Source of the DNA: Desertibaculum subflavum
Lineage (GTDB): Bacteria; Pseudomonadota; Alphaproteobacteria; Ferrovibrionales; Ferrovibrionaceae
Assembly (NCBI GenBank): GCA_003576705.1
Contig: QOZS01000024.1
Location: forward strand, 1 to 64,000
DNA length: 64,000 bases
Direction: 5' to 3'
Shown one piece after another: positions 25,962 through 36,446 of the stretch. Position numbers and translations under genes: made by a program. Each line of letters opens with the position of its first letter. Within the stretch, counting starts at the first letter, position 1. The notes beneath the pieces were generated by a model. The model worked only from the letters and a program-made list of their open reading frames with translations. It searched no databases and was not told where the DNA came from.

Positions 25962-26527
25962 GCCGCCTCCAGCTGGCCGATCGGGAAGAAACGGCCGCTG
26001 CTCCAGACGCCGAACTTCGTCTCGCCGTCGACCGCCTCCTCGACACCCAACTCGACCAGCTCGTAGAAGACCGAGCGGGCGATCAGCGCCTCCAGCCGGT
26101 CGCGCACCAGGATATAGGGCGAGGGCTCGCCGTCCGCGGCGGTCTCGACGCGAATCGGATGCGCGGCATCGGCGGTGACCACGTCGTCGACATGGGTGCG
26201 GAAGGTCAGCACCTGGTCGCGGCCTGCGCCGGTCACCGCCAGCTCGACGGCGAGGAAGGGCGCATCGTCGACCTTGATGCCGAGCTTCTCGACCGGCGTG
26301 ACCAGATAATACCTGTCGTCGGCATCGCGGCGGATCACGCTCGAGAACAGCTGCACCATCGGCTTCCGGCCGATCGGCGTGCCCATGTAGTACCAGGTGC
26401 CGTCGCGGGCGATGCGCATGTCGATATCGCCGCAGAAATCCGGATTCCACTTGCGGACCGGCGGCGGCCCCTTGGTCTTCTTCAGGTCGGCGAACAGCCG
26501 GGTCGGATCGATCGTCGTCGTGGTCAT
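25958..26527 (-). CDS. DUF1285 family protein
   Basis: A 189-residue protein with the DUF1285 landmarks RKWNPDFCGDIDMRIARDG near residue 25, GTWYYMGTPIGRKPMVQLF and YYLVTPVEKLGIKVDDAPF. Its function is not known to me. First gene of the DUF1285-NUDIX-cca operon; divergent from moxR across ~190 bp. This conserved pairing hints at a link to RNA or coenzyme metabolism but does not prove one. Confidence 0.9.
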   Translation of the reverse strand: MTTTTIDPTRLFADLKKTKGPPPVRKWNPDFCGDIDMRIARDGTWYYMGTPIGRKPMVQLFSSVIRRDADDRYYLVTPVEKLGIKVDDAPFLAVELAVTGAGRDQVLTFRTHVDDVVTADAAHPIRVETAADGEPSPYILVRDRLEALIARSVFYELVELGVEEAVDGETKFGVWSSGRFFPIGQLEAA

Positions 26528-26700
26528 GGGCGGATTCTAGTCCTACCCGGCCTCATCGCGGGAGAGGCTTGGGCATCAATCCTCTGATTTCCCTCGCCGT
26601 GCACAGACGAAGGCCGGTGGCCCGTTCTCTGCATGGCTGCCTTACGCGAACGTGAATTCGCAAGCGCAGCATGCAGGCTTTCGTTAACCACTCGGGAACA

Positions 26701-26706
26701 TATAGT
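26701..26706 (+). promoter_or_regulatory. Candidate -10 box for the moxR operon
   Basis: TATAGT ends nine bases before the moxR ATG, which has no good ribosome binding site. A start near 26713 would give a nearly leaderless mRNA. The -35 region is weak (CTTTCG), so this is tentative. Confidence 0.3.
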
Positions 26707-26715
26707 GTGGGTGCC

Positions 26716-27714
<999 letters not shown>

Positions 27715-27719
27715 GCACG

Positions 27720-28607
27720 ATGCGCGCCGACGCGCTGACCGCGCGACGGCAGCGGGCCGAAGAGCTCGCGCAACGCTTCCCGCCGCTGCTGGTGGCGGCC
27801 GATCGCGTCGCCGCGACAGTGGCACAGGGCGTGCACGGCCGGCGCCGTGTCGGCATCGGTGACGCCTTCTGGCAGTTCCGCGCCTATGAGCAGGGCGATC
27901 CGCTGCAGATCGTCGATTGGCGGCAATCGGCCAAGCGCGAGCGCCTCTATGTCCGCCAGAACGAGTGGGAGGCGGCGGAGAGCGTCTGGCTCTGGCGCGA
28001 CGGCTCGCCGTCGATGGATTACCGCTCGCGCCGAGTCGCGACGACCAAGCGTGAGCGCGCCGAGGTGCTGCTGCTTGCCGTCGCCTCGCTGCTGGTGCGC
28101 GGCGGCGAGCGCATCGCGCTGCTGGCCGGCGGGGCGCCGCCACAGACCGGCCGCGCGACTTTGGAGCGGATCGCGGCCGAGCTCGATGGCCGGGTTGGTG
28201 CCGGGACCGAGAGCCTGCCGTCATGGCGCGAGCTGCCGCGCTATGCCGGCCTCGTCCTGGTCGGCGACTTCCTGTCGCCGCTGGCGGAACTGGAAGCGAC
28301 GTTCCGGCGTTTCGCCGCCGGCGCCGTGCGCGGACATCTCTGCCAGGTGCTGGACCCGGCGGAGGAGGAATTGCCGTTCGACGGCCGCACCCGGTTCGAA
28401 GGGCTGGAAGGCGAGGGCGAGTATCTGGCGAGCCGCGCCGAGCGGCTGCGCGGCGCCTATCACGCCAGGCTGGCGGCGCATCAGGAAGGATTGCGCGAGA
28501 TCTGCCGGCGGCTCGGCTGGAGCTATGCGACGCACCGCACCGACCGCCCGGCCGAGACGGCATTGCTGGGGCTCTACACGGCGATTGCGGGGGCATACGG
28601 ACGATAG
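27720..28607 (+). CDS. DUF58 family protein
   Basis: A 295-residue partner of MoxR. The DUF58 signature is GIGDAFWQFRAYEQGDPLQ and VDWRQSAKRERLYVRQNEWE; the following vWA-like core has a MIDAS-type DGSPSMDY. It starts five bases after the moxR stop. In such operons DUF58 binds membranes or client proteins and works with the ATPase; the client is unknown here. Confidence 0.9.
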   Translation: MRADALTARRQRAEELAQRFPPLLVAADRVAATVAQGVHGRRRVGIGDAFWQFRAYEQGDPLQIVDWRQSAKRERLYVRQNEWEAAESVWLWRDGSPSMDYRSRRVATTKRERAEVLLLAVASLLVRGGERIALLAGGAPPQTGRATLERIAAELDGRVGAGTESLPSWRELPRYAGLVLVGDFLSPLAELEATFRRFAAGAVRGHLCQVLDPAEEELPFDGRTRFEGLEGEGEYLASRAERLRGAYHARLAAHQEGLREICRRLGWSYATHRTDRPAETALLGLYTAIAGAYGR

Positions 28608-28671
28608 ATTGATCTCAGCCGGTTCGTTTTCGAGATAGGCCGACGGTTTCTGGATAGGATTGGGTTCATCC

Positions 28672-31419
28672 ATGTGGTCGCTTGGTGCCATCGGTTTCGT
28701 AAATCCCTGGTTCCTGGTCGCGCTGGCCGGGCTGCCGGTGATCTGGTGGCTGATCCGGGTGACCCCGCCGGCGCCGCGCCGGGTGGCCTTTCCGGCGATC
28801 CGCCTGCTGTTCGGCCTGCGCGTCGAGGAGACGACGCCGGCCCGAACCCCGCTCTGGCTGCTGCTCTTGCGCCTGTTCCTGGCCGCGCTGGCCATCCTGG
28901 CGTTGTCGGGCCCCGTGCTGGATCCCGGCGCGCGGCTCGCTGGCAATGGCCCCGTCGTGCTGGTGGTCGACGACGGCTGGTCGGCGGCACGCGGCTGGGC
29001 GGCGCGCAAGACCGCGGCCGGCGCCATCCTCGACCAGGCCGAGCGAGCCGATCGGCCGGTACTGCTGCAGACCAGCGCGCCGACTGCCGGCAGCGAGGGC
29101 GTCGCCGTGGGCAAGCTCGGGCCGGTGAGCGAGGCACGCGCCCGGCTCGCCGCGTTGGAACCGAAGCCCTGGGATGCCGATCGGCTGCGCACCGCCCGCG
29201 CGCTGGTGGAGACGCGCCTCGACGACCGCGCCGAGGTGATCTGGCTCGCCGACGACCTCGACGAGGGCGGCGCGGTGGCGCTGGCCGAGCGGCTGCAGGG
29301 GCTGGGCGATGTGCGCATCCTGATCGAGGCGCCGGAGCGCGCGCCGCATGCGCTGTTGCTGCCCGAGCTCGAAGGCACCGCCTTCGGCCTGAAGGCGCTG
29401 CGGGCGACTCGCGCGGGCCCCGAAGCCATCTGGGTGCGCGCCATTGCCGATGGCGGCCGCGTGCTGGCACGCCAGCCGCTCGCCTTCGAGGAAGGGTCGA
29501 CCGAGGCGACCGCCCCGCTGGAGCTGCCGACCGAGCTGCGCAACGCGCTGCAGCGGATCGAGATCGAAGGCGAGGCGACCGCCGGCGCCGCCGTTCTGCT
29601 CGACAGCCGCTGGCGCCGGCGGCCGGTCGGGCTCGTCTCCGGCGCCGCGGCCGAGGCCGACCAGCCGCTGCTCTCAGAGCTCTACTATCTCGACCGCGCG
29701 CTGCAGCCCTTCGCCGAAGTGACGCGCGGCACGATTGACGCCCTGTTGCAGCGGCCGCTCGCCATGGTCGTGCTGGCCGATGTCGGCAAGATCCTCGCCC
29801 GCGACCGTACGGCGCTGGAGCGCTGGATCGGCCAGGGCGGCGTGCTGGTGCGCTTCGCCGGCCCGCGCATGGCCGACGGCGCCGACGAGCTGGTGCCGAC
29901 CCGGCTCCGCATCGGCGGCCGTGCGCTGGGCGGCGCGCTGACCTGGGAGCAGCCGGCCCGCATCGCACCGTTCGGCGACCACACGCCCTTCGCCAGCCTC
30001 AACGTGCCCGGCGACGTCATCATCAACCGGCAGGTGCTGGCCGAGCCGGCGCTCGATCTCGCCGACCGCACCTGGGCGCGCCTCACCGACGGCACGCCAC
30101 TGGTCACCGCCGAGAAGCGCGGCGAAGGCTGGCTGGTGCTGTTCCACACCACCGCCAATCCGGAATGGTCGAACCTACCGATCTCCGGCCTGTTCGTGGA
30201 GATGCTGCGCCGGCTGGTCGATCTCGGCCGCGGCACCGCGGTCGACGAAGGCGCCTTGCCGCTGAAGCCGGTCAGCGTGATGGATGCCTATGGCCGCATG
30301 TCGCAGCCGGGTGCCACCGCGCTGCCGATCGCCGCGCGCGACATCGTCACCGCGCGCCCCTCGCCGGTGCATCCGCCCGGGCTCTACGGGCCGCCGGAGG
30401 CGCTGCGGGCGCTCAACCTCACCAACGGCGTGACGGCACTGAAGCCGCTGCCGCCGATGCCGAACGGCGTCAACGTCGCCACGCTCTCCACCGAGGCGGA
30501 GATCGATTTGATGCCCTGGCTGCTGGCCGCGGCCATCGCGCTCGGTATTGCCGACACGGTGATCGGCCTGGCGCTGCGCGGCCTGCTCGGCCGTCGCCGC
30601 GCCGTCACCGCGGCGGCATCATTGGCGCTGGCGATCGTCTCGATCGCCGGGTCCGACCGCGCGCAAGCTCAGAGCGCGTCCGATCAGGCAGCGCTGCGCG
30701 GCACGCTCGAACTGCGCCTCGCCCATATCCTGACCGGCAATGCGCAGGTGGATCAGACCGCGAAGGCGGGCCTCGCCGGCCTGACCCTGATCCTGGCGCG
30801 CCGCACCTCGGTGGAGGGTGGCGAGCCGGTGTCGCTCGATGTCGAGCGCGACGACATCCTGTTCTATCCGCTGCTGTACTGGCCGATGGCCGATCAGCAG
30901 CCGAACCTTTCCGACGCCGCGGTGGCCAAGGTGGCGCAGTTCATGAAGACCGGCGGCACCATCCTGTTCGACACCCGCGACCAGGACATGGCCGGCGGTG
31001 CCGGCGGGTTCGGCGCGCAGGGCGTCGTCGGCCCCGGTGCGCAGCGGCTGCGCCAGCTGCTCGGGCGGCTCGACATCCCGCCGCTGGCCCCGGTGCCGGC
31101 CGATCACATCCTGACCAAGGCGTTCTATCTGACGCAGGAATTTCCCGGTCGCTTCGCCGGCGGCAAGGTCTGGGTCGAGCGGCATGGCCGCGGCAGCAAT
31201 GACGGCGTCTCGCCGGTGGTGATCGGCGGCAACGACTGGGCGGCCGCCTGGGCGATCGACGGCGAGGGCCGCGCCCTGCATGCCGTGGTGCCGGGCGGCC
31301 AGCGCCAGCGCGAGATGGCCTATCGCTTCGGCGTCAACCTGGTGATGTACGCGCTGACCGGCAACTACAAGGCCGATCAGGTGCATGTGCCGGCGCTGCT
31401 CGAACGGCTGGGGCAATAG
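28672..31419 (+). CDS. BatA-like/DUF4159 membrane protein
   Basis: A 915-residue protein. The N-terminus has two membrane helices (NPWFLVALAGLPVIWWLI and LLLLRLFLAALAILALSG) as in BatA/Aerotolerance proteins, then a vWA-like region starting VVLVVDDGWSA. Two further helices near residues 616-665 precede the C-terminal DUF4159 domain (about 680-915) with DILFYPLLYWPM, FMKTGGTILFDTRDQD and YRFGVNLVMYALTGNYKADQ. It is probably anchored in the inner membrane with large periplasmic parts. ATG 28672 is preferred to TTG 28660. It sits between DUF58 and the second large membrane protein. Confidence 0.88.
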   Translation: MWSLGAIGFVNPWFLVALAGLPVIWWLIRVTPPAPRRVAFPAIRLLFGLRVEETTPARTPLWLLLLRLFLAALAILALSGPVLDPGARLAGNGPVVLVVDDGWSAARGWAARKTAAGAILDQAERADRPVLLQTSAPTAGSEGVAVGKLGPVSEARARLAALEPKPWDADRLRTARALVETRLDDRAEVIWLADDLDEGGAVALAERLQGLGDVRILIEAPERAPHALLLPELEGTAFGLKALRATRAGPEAIWVRAIADGGRVLARQPLAFEEGSTEATAPLELPTELRNALQRIEIEGEATAGAAVLLDSRWRRRPVGLVSGAAAEADQPLLSELYYLDRALQPFAEVTRGTIDALLQRPLAMVVLADVGKILARDRTALERWIGQGGVLVRFAGPRMADGADELVPTRLRIGGRALGGALTWEQPARIAPFGDHTPFASLNVPGDVIINRQVLAEPALDLADRTWARLTDGTPLVTAEKRGEGWLVLFHTTANPEWSNLPISGLFVEMLRRLVDLGRGTAVDEGALPLKPVSVMDAYGRMSQPGATALPIAARDIVTARPSPVHPPGLYGPPEALRALNLTNGVTALKPLPPMPNGVNVATLSTEAEIDLMPWLLAAAIALGIADTVIGLALRGLLGRRRAVTAAASLALAIVSIAGSDRAQAQSASDQAALRGTLELRLAHILTGNAQVDQTAKAGLAGLTLILARRTSVEGGEPVSLDVERDDILFYPLLYWPMADQQPNLSDAAVAKVAQFMKTGGTILFDTRDQDMAGGAGGFGAQGVVGPGAQRLRQLLGRLDIPPLAPVPADHILTKAFYLTQEFPGRFAGGKVWVERHGRGSNDGVSPVVIGGNDWAAAWAIDGEGRALHAVVPGGQRQREMAYRFGVNLVMYALTGNYKADQVHVPALLERLGQ

Positions 31420-31422
31420 CGC

Positions 31423-33498
31423 ATGACCGCCTATTCCGGCCTCACCTTCTCGCCGCTGCTGTCCTGGTGGCTGATTGGCGCGCTGGGCGCCGCGCTGGCG
31501 GTGGTGATCGGCCTCGGCCTCTGGCGCGGCGCCCGCGGCACCTGGCTCCGCCTCGCCACGCTCGGCCTCGGCCTGCTCGCGCTCGCCAATCCGATCCTGA
31601 TCGAGGAGCAGCGCGAGCCGCTTTCGGACGTCGCCGTGATCGTCGCCGACGAATCGCCGAGCCAGGGCCTGGGCGAGCGCAAGGCCCGCACCGATGCGGC
31701 GATCAAGGCGCTGCAGGACAAGCTCGCCCAGTTCCCCAACATGGAAGTGCGCGTGGTCGGCGCCGGCGGCGCCAACCGCAGCGACGCGACCGAGGACGGC
31801 ACGCGCCTGTTCGGCGCGCTGGAGCGGGCGATCGGCGACGTGCCGCGCGAGCGCATCGCCGGCGCCATCCTGCTGAGCGACGGCCAGGTGCATGACGTGC
31901 CGACGCCGGAAGCGGCGGAGCGGCTGGGCTTTCCGGTGCACGGCCTGCTGACCGGCGATCGCGACGAGAGCGACCGCCGCCTGGTGGTGGAGAAGGCGCC
32001 GGGCTATGGCATCGTCGGCGAGGAGCTCGTCATCGAGCTCCGGGTCGAGGACGGCAAGAAGGCTGGTCAGCCGGTCACGCTGACCGTCCGCGTCGACCAG
32101 GGCGCGCCCGAGGTGATGACGGCGCAGACCGGCACGACGGTGAAGATCCCGTTCAAGCTCGAGCGCGCCGGCCGCACCGTGGTCGAGATCGAAGCCTCCG
32201 CCGGCGAGAACGAGCTGACCTTGCGCAACAACCGTGCCGCGGTCGCGGTGAACGGCGTGCGCGACCGGCTGCGGGTTCTGCTGATCACCGGCGAGCCGCA
32301 TGCCGGCGAGCGGATCTGGCGCAATTTTCTCAAGGCCGATCCGGCGGTCGACCTCGTCCATTTCACCATCCTGCGCCCGCCGGAAAAGCAGGACGGCACG
32401 CCGATCCGCGAGCTGTCGCTGATCGCCTTCCCGATCCGCGAGCTGTTCGAGATCAAGCTGACCGACTTCAATCTGGTGATCTTCGACCAGTACCGCCGCC
32501 GCGGCGTGCTGCCCACGGCGTATTACGAGAACATCGCCAACTACGTGCGCAAGGGCGGCGCGGTGTTCGAGGCGGCGGGGCCGGCCTTCTCCGGCCCGCT
32601 CAGCATCTACCGCACGCCGCTCGCCGAAGTGCTGCCCGGCCGGCCGACCGGCGGCATGGCGACGGCCGGCTTCCGGCCGATGCTGACCGATCTCGGCAAG
32701 CGCCATCCGGTCACCGCCGACCTGCCCGGCGCCGATGCCGAAGGCGGGCGGCCGACCTGGGGCCGCTGGTTCCGCCAGATCGAAGTCGAGCCGGCCGGCG
32801 GCACCACCTTGATGAGCGGCGCCAGCGACCAGCCGCTCCTGATCCTCGACCGCGTCGGCCAGGGCCGCGTGGCGCAGTTCCTGTCCGACCATCTGTGGCT
32901 CTGGGCCCGCGGCTACGAGGGCGGCGGCCCGCACCAGGAAGTGCTGCGCCGCGTCGCGCACTGGCTGATGAAGGAGCCGGAGCTGGAGGAGGACGTGCTG
33001 GTCGCCGATGTGGAGGGCGACCGGGTGCAGATCACCCGCCGCTCACTGGAGCCGCGCGACAATCCGGTCCAGGTCACCGCGCCGGACGGCACGACGACGC
33101 AGGTGGAACTGACTCAGGCCTCCGGCGGTCGGCGCACCGGCACCTATCGCGCCAAGGAGCCGGGCCTGCACAAGATGACCGATGGCGCTAAGGAAGCGAC
33201 GGCGATCGTCGGCGCGATCAATCCGGTGGAGTTCTCCGATGTGCGCACGACGGAAGCGGTGCTGGAGCCGGCCGTCAGCGCGACGCGCGGCGCCGTGCGC
33301 TGGCTCGCCGACGGTCTGCCTGATATCCGCCGCCTGCCGGCCGAGCGCGACCCGCAGGGCCGCGGCTGGCTCGGCCTGATCGGCCGCGGCCAGTATCTGG
33401 TCACCGGCGCCTCGCAATATCCGCTGATGCCGGCCCTGCTGGTGCTGGCCCTGCTGCTCGCCGGCCTGCTCGCCGTGTGGCGGCGCGAGGCGAAGTAG
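31423..33498 (+). CDS. Large membrane protein with class I glutaminase-like fold
   Basis: A 691-residue protein beginning three bases after the DUF4159 gene. Two N-terminal membrane helices (about 12-32 and 40-58) are followed by a vWA-like region (VAVIVADESPSQGLGE) and a GATase1-like domain near 280-430 (LRVLLITGEPHAGERIW, LVIFDQYRRRGVLP, YVRKGGAVFEAAGPAF); a final helix (LMPALLVLALLLAGLLAVW) anchors the C-terminus. The nucleophile Cys of true glutaminases is not apparent, so a binding rather than catalytic role is likely. Last gene of the MoxR block. Confidence 0.85.
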   Translation: MTAYSGLTFSPLLSWWLIGALGAALAVVIGLGLWRGARGTWLRLATLGLGLLALANPILIEEQREPLSDVAVIVADESPSQGLGERKARTDAAIKALQDKLAQFPNMEVRVVGAGGANRSDATEDGTRLFGALERAIGDVPRERIAGAILLSDGQVHDVPTPEAAERLGFPVHGLLTGDRDESDRRLVVEKAPGYGIVGEELVIELRVEDGKKAGQPVTLTVRVDQGAPEVMTAQTGTTVKIPFKLERAGRTVVEIEASAGENELTLRNNRAAVAVNGVRDRLRVLLITGEPHAGERIWRNFLKADPAVDLVHFTILRPPEKQDGTPIRELSLIAFPIRELFEIKLTDFNLVIFDQYRRRGVLPTAYYENIANYVRKGGAVFEAAGPAFSGPLSIYRTPLAEVLPGRPTGGMATAGFRPMLTDLGKRHPVTADLPGADAEGGRPTWGRWFRQIEVEPAGGTTLMSGASDQPLLILDRVGQGRVAQFLSDHLWLWARGYEGGGPHQEVLRRVAHWLMKEPELEEDVLVADVEGDRVQITRRSLEPRDNPVQVTAPDGTTTQVELTQASGGRRTGTYRAKEPGLHKMTDGAKEATAIVGAINPVEFSDVRTTEAVLEPAVSATRGAVRWLADGLPDIRRLPAERDPQGRGWLGLIGRGQYLVTGASQYPLMPALLVLALLLAGLLAVWRREAK

Positions 33499-33510
33499 GG
33501 CGCTGTCGCG

Positions 33511-34965
33511 TCACTGCGGCGGATGGCTTGCGTCCGCTGCCGATAGCGGCCGGGCCACAGCCTCCAACGGGCGCCGTTCCGCCGCGACGCCGAAGCGCGC
33601 CTGCACCACGGCCGCGACCAGCATCAGCCCGGCACCGAACAGATAGCCCGCGAACACGTTGCCGCGCGACCCTGTCTCGATCAGCGCGCCGAACAGCCAG
33701 GGCGCGGCCACGCCGCCGAGCCCGGTGCCCAGCGCATAGAAGAGCGCGATGGCGAGCGCCCGCACTTCCAGCGGAAAGGTCTCGCTGACGGTCAGATAGG
33801 CGGAGCTCGCCGCCGCCGAGGCGAAGAAGAAGATCGTCGACCAGGCAATCGTCTGCGTCGTCGCGCTGAGCAGATCGGCGGCGAAAAGCTGCCCCGTGGC
33901 CGCGAGCAGCAGGCCGGAGATCGCATAGGTCGACGCGATCATCGGCCGCCGGCCGAGCGTGTCGAATAACGGGCCCAGGATGATTGGCCCCGCCACATTG
34001 CCGGCGGCAAAGGGCAGGATGTACCAGCCGACGCTCTCGGCCGGCACGGCGTAGAAGTCGGTCAGCACCAGCGCATAGGTGAAGAAGATCGCGTTGTAGA
34101 AGAAGGCCTGCGCCGTCATCAGCACGAGGCCGACCAGCGCGCGGCGGCGATGGGCGCGGAAGATGGTCTCCGCAACCTCGATCAGTCCGGTAGCGCGGCG
34201 CGGGCGCAGGTGGATGACGGCATGCGATTCCGCCGGAAGATGACGGCCGCGCGCCGCATAGCCGCTCTCGATCGCGGCCACGATCGCCGTCGCCTCGTCG
34301 GCGCGGCCATGCGTGGCGAGCCAGCGCGGGCTTTCCGGAATCCAGAGCCGCATCAGGATGATCGGCCCGGCCAGCACGCCGCCGATCAGGAAGCAGGCGC
34401 GCCAGCCGAGCTCATGGCCGAGCCAGGCCGGGTCCAGCAGCACGACGGAGCCCGCGGCGCCCAGCGCCGCGCCGACCCAGAAGGTGCCGTTGACGGCAAG
34501 GTCGGTGCGGCCGCGATAGCGCGCCGGGATCAGCTCCTGGATGGTCGAGTTGATGGCGGCATATTCGCCGCCGATGCCGGCACCGGTCAGGAAGCGGAAC
34601 AGCGCGAAGCTCCAGATGTCGAAGGCGAAGGCGGTGGCGATGGTGGCGAGCGCATAGACGCCGAGCGTGACAAAGAAGAGCAGCCGGCGGCCCATGCGGT
34701 CGGCGAGCCAGCCGAACAGCAGCGCGCCCAGCACCGCGCCGAGCAGATAGGCGGTGGCGGAGAGGCCGACCTCCGCATTGCTGAACTGCAGGCGCGGGCT
34801 TTCCTTCAGCGCGCCGGCCACCGCACCGGCGAGCGTCACCTCCAGCCCGTCCAGCACCCAGGTGATGCCGAGCGCCAGCACGATCAGCGTGTGGAACCGG
34901 CCCCAGGGCAGCCGATCGAGTCTCGCCGGAATGTCGGTCGCGATGACCGGGGCGGCGCGCTGCAT
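33511..34965 (-). CDS. MFS transporter
   Basis: A 484-residue major facilitator with about 12 membrane segments. The sugar/aromatic-acid porter hallmarks are DGLEVTLAGAVAG in helix 1, GWLADRMGRRLLF between helices 2 and 3, FRFLTGAGIGGEYAAINSTIQEL, and PESPRWLATHGR after helix 6. The ATG 34965 has AGAGGG just upstream. The substrate cannot be deduced; neighbours give no hint. Its stop lies 12 bp from the stop of the preceding convergent gene. Confidence 0.9.
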   Translation of the reverse strand: MQRAAPVIATDIPARLDRLPWGRFHTLIVLALGITWVLDGLEVTLAGAVAGALKESPRLQFSNAEVGLSATAYLLGAVLGALLFGWLADRMGRRLLFFVTLGVYALATIATAFAFDIWSFALFRFLTGAGIGGEYAAINSTIQELIPARYRGRTDLAVNGTFWVGAALGAAGSVVLLDPAWLGHELGWRACFLIGGVLAGPIILMRLWIPESPRWLATHGRADEATAIVAAIESGYAARGRHLPAESHAVIHLRPRRATGLIEVAETIFRAHRRRALVGLVLMTAQAFFYNAIFFTYALVLTDFYAVPAESVGWYILPFAAGNVAGPIILGPLFDTLGRRPMIASTYAISGLLLAATGQLFAADLLSATTQTIAWSTIFFFASAAASSAYLTVSETFPLEVRALAIALFYALGTGLGGVAAPWLFGALIETGSRGNVFAGYLFGAGLMLVAAVVQARFGVAAERRPLEAVARPLSAADASHPPQ

Positions 34966-35036
34966 CGCGTCCCTCTTGTTCGTTGTCCCCTCCCGCCCGG
35001 CATCCTGCGCCGGAGTGCCGCGCCGGCACAACCCGT

Positions 35037-35513
35037 TCAGGCCTTGGACAGCAGCTTGTGCGCCTTGTGCCAGTCCTTCAGCGATTGCGAGGGGTATTCC
35101 GGCTCGCGCTCTTCGCCGCGCTTGGCATCGACCCGCACCCAGCTGGCCTTGGAGCCCAGCATCATGTGCACCTGCGCGGGCGGCGCCGGCAGGTCGGTGT
35201 CGATGGCGCTGGCAAAGGGATGCACCAGGTCCGGCCAGCGCGGGTCCCAGACCCACAGCGCCGAGCCGCAGCGGCCGCAGAAACGCCGTTCGCCGGGACT
35301 TTCCTCGCCGTCGATCCGGGCATGGAACTTGCGGATGTGGCGCTCGCCGGTGATTTCCAGCGTGTCGGCCCTGGCGCCGAGGTTGATCGCATAACCGCCG
35401 CCGCCCGCCGTCTTGCGGCAGATCGAGCAGTAGCAGCGCAGATACGGCACCGGCGCATAGGCGTCGCAGGCAAAGCGGACCGCCCCGCAATAGCACGACC
35501 CTTCGATCCGCAT
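35037..35513 (-). CDS. GFA/CENP-V family zinc protein
   Basis: A 158-residue protein with the glutathione-dependent formaldehyde-activating-enzyme-type fold: zinc ligands in CYCGAVRF, CYCSICRKTAGG and FCGRCGSALW. Family members bind zinc and act in formaldehyde detoxification or as uncharacterised proteins. It is on the minus strand, upstream of the MFS gene by 71 bp, and may be cotranscribed with it. Confidence 0.9.
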   Translation of the reverse strand: MRIEGSCYCGAVRFACDAYAPVPYLRCYCSICRKTAGGGGYAINLGARADTLEITGERHIRKFHARIDGEESPGERRFCGRCGSALWVWDPRWPDLVHPFASAIDTDLPAPPAQVHMMLGSKASWVRVDAKRGEEREPEYPSQSLKDWHKAHKLLSKA

Positions 35514-35585
35514 GGGACCTCCCTCACGACGACAGCGGCGCGAGATGATAGATCAATCGGCAACGCCGATCCGGGAGGAAACCAG

Positions 35586-36359
35586 ATGACCGCGTTCCAG
35601 TTGCTCGACTACGCCGTGACCGAGCGCGTCGCCGAGATCACCCTCAAGCGCGCGCCGGTGAACGCGATCAATCACGCCCTGATCGACGAGATCCTGGCCG
35701 CCTATGCCCGCGCCAAGGAGGATGACGGCGTGCGCGCCGTGATCCTGACCAGCGCCTTCGAGCGCGCCTTCTCCGCCGGCATGGACCTCGCGATGATCCG
35801 CGGCGGATCCGGCCTCGATCTGCGGCGCTACCTGGAAAAGCTCTATATGGGCATGCACGATGCCCAGTACCGCCTGGGCAAGCCGACCATCGCGGCGCTG
35901 ACCGGGCCGGCGCGGGCTGCCGGCGTGACGCTCGCCGTCTCCTGCGACGTCATCGTGGCGAGCGAGCGGGCGTCGATCGGCTATCCCGAGATCGAGGTCG
36001 GCGTCATCCCGGCGATGCACTTCGTGCATCTGCCGCGCCAGATCGGCCGCCACAAGGCGTTCGAACTGTTGTTCACCGGCAAGAGCATCGGGGCCGCCGA
36101 GGCGGAGCGCCGTGGCCTGGTCAACCACGTCGTGCCGCAGGCGGAGGTGCTGCCGAAGGCGCGCGCGCTTGCCCGCGATTTCGCCGAGAAGTCACCCGTG
36201 GTGATGAAGCTGGCCCGCGACGCCTATATGCGGGTCAACGATTTCGAGTACCGGCGCGCCATCGAGAGCACGGTGGAGACGATCTGCAACATCATCGCCA
36301 CCGCCGACGCGCAGGAGGGCCTCGACGCCTTCAACGAAAAGCGCAAGCCGAGATGGTGA
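35586..36359 (+). CDS. Enoyl-CoA hydratase/isomerase family protein
   Basis: A 257-residue crotonase-fold protein with a strong GGGAGGAAACC ribosome binding site. The oxyanion-hole region is FSAGMDLAMI and TGPARAAGVTLAVSCD, then ASIGYPEIEVGVIPAMHF. In canonical hydratases the second region reads GGGxELA with a catalytic Glu; here it reads AAGVTLA, so that Glu is absent, while the Glu of YPE is kept. It may be an isomerase, hydrolase or other crotonase variant. Followed by a hairpin terminator. Confidence 0.85.
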   Translation: MTAFQLLDYAVTERVAEITLKRAPVNAINHALIDEILAAYARAKEDDGVRAVILTSAFERAFSAGMDLAMIRGGSGLDLRRYLEKLYMGMHDAQYRLGKPTIAALTGPARAAGVTLAVSCDVIVASERASIGYPEIEVGVIPAMHFVHLPRQIGRHKAFELLFTGKSIGAAEAERRGLVNHVVPQAEVLPKARALARDFAEKSPVVMKLARDAYMRVNDFEYRRAIESTVETICNIIATADAQEGLDAFNEKRKPRW

Positions 36360-36374
36360 GCTCGGCTGAAACGA

Positions 36375-36400
36375 AATGCGGCCCCTTGCGGGGCCGCATT
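36375..36400. terminator. Hairpin terminator between convergent genes
   Basis: AATGCGGCCCC and GGGGCCGCATT form a perfect 11 bp stem with a 4-base loop. On the minus strand it is followed by TTCGTTTC, a modest T-rich tail, so it fits the PEP-CTERM gene best, but it could serve the enoyl-CoA hydratase gene too. Confidence 0.8.
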
Positions 36401-36446
36401 CCTTAGTCCTGACGAGACCGACCAGAGGGGCCGGTCGCTCCGCCGA

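Noticed and set aside
24460..26046. 528-codon minus-strand frame across cca, NUDIX and DUF1285
   Set aside because: Arginine-rich frame-shifted shadow of the three real genes on the same strand.
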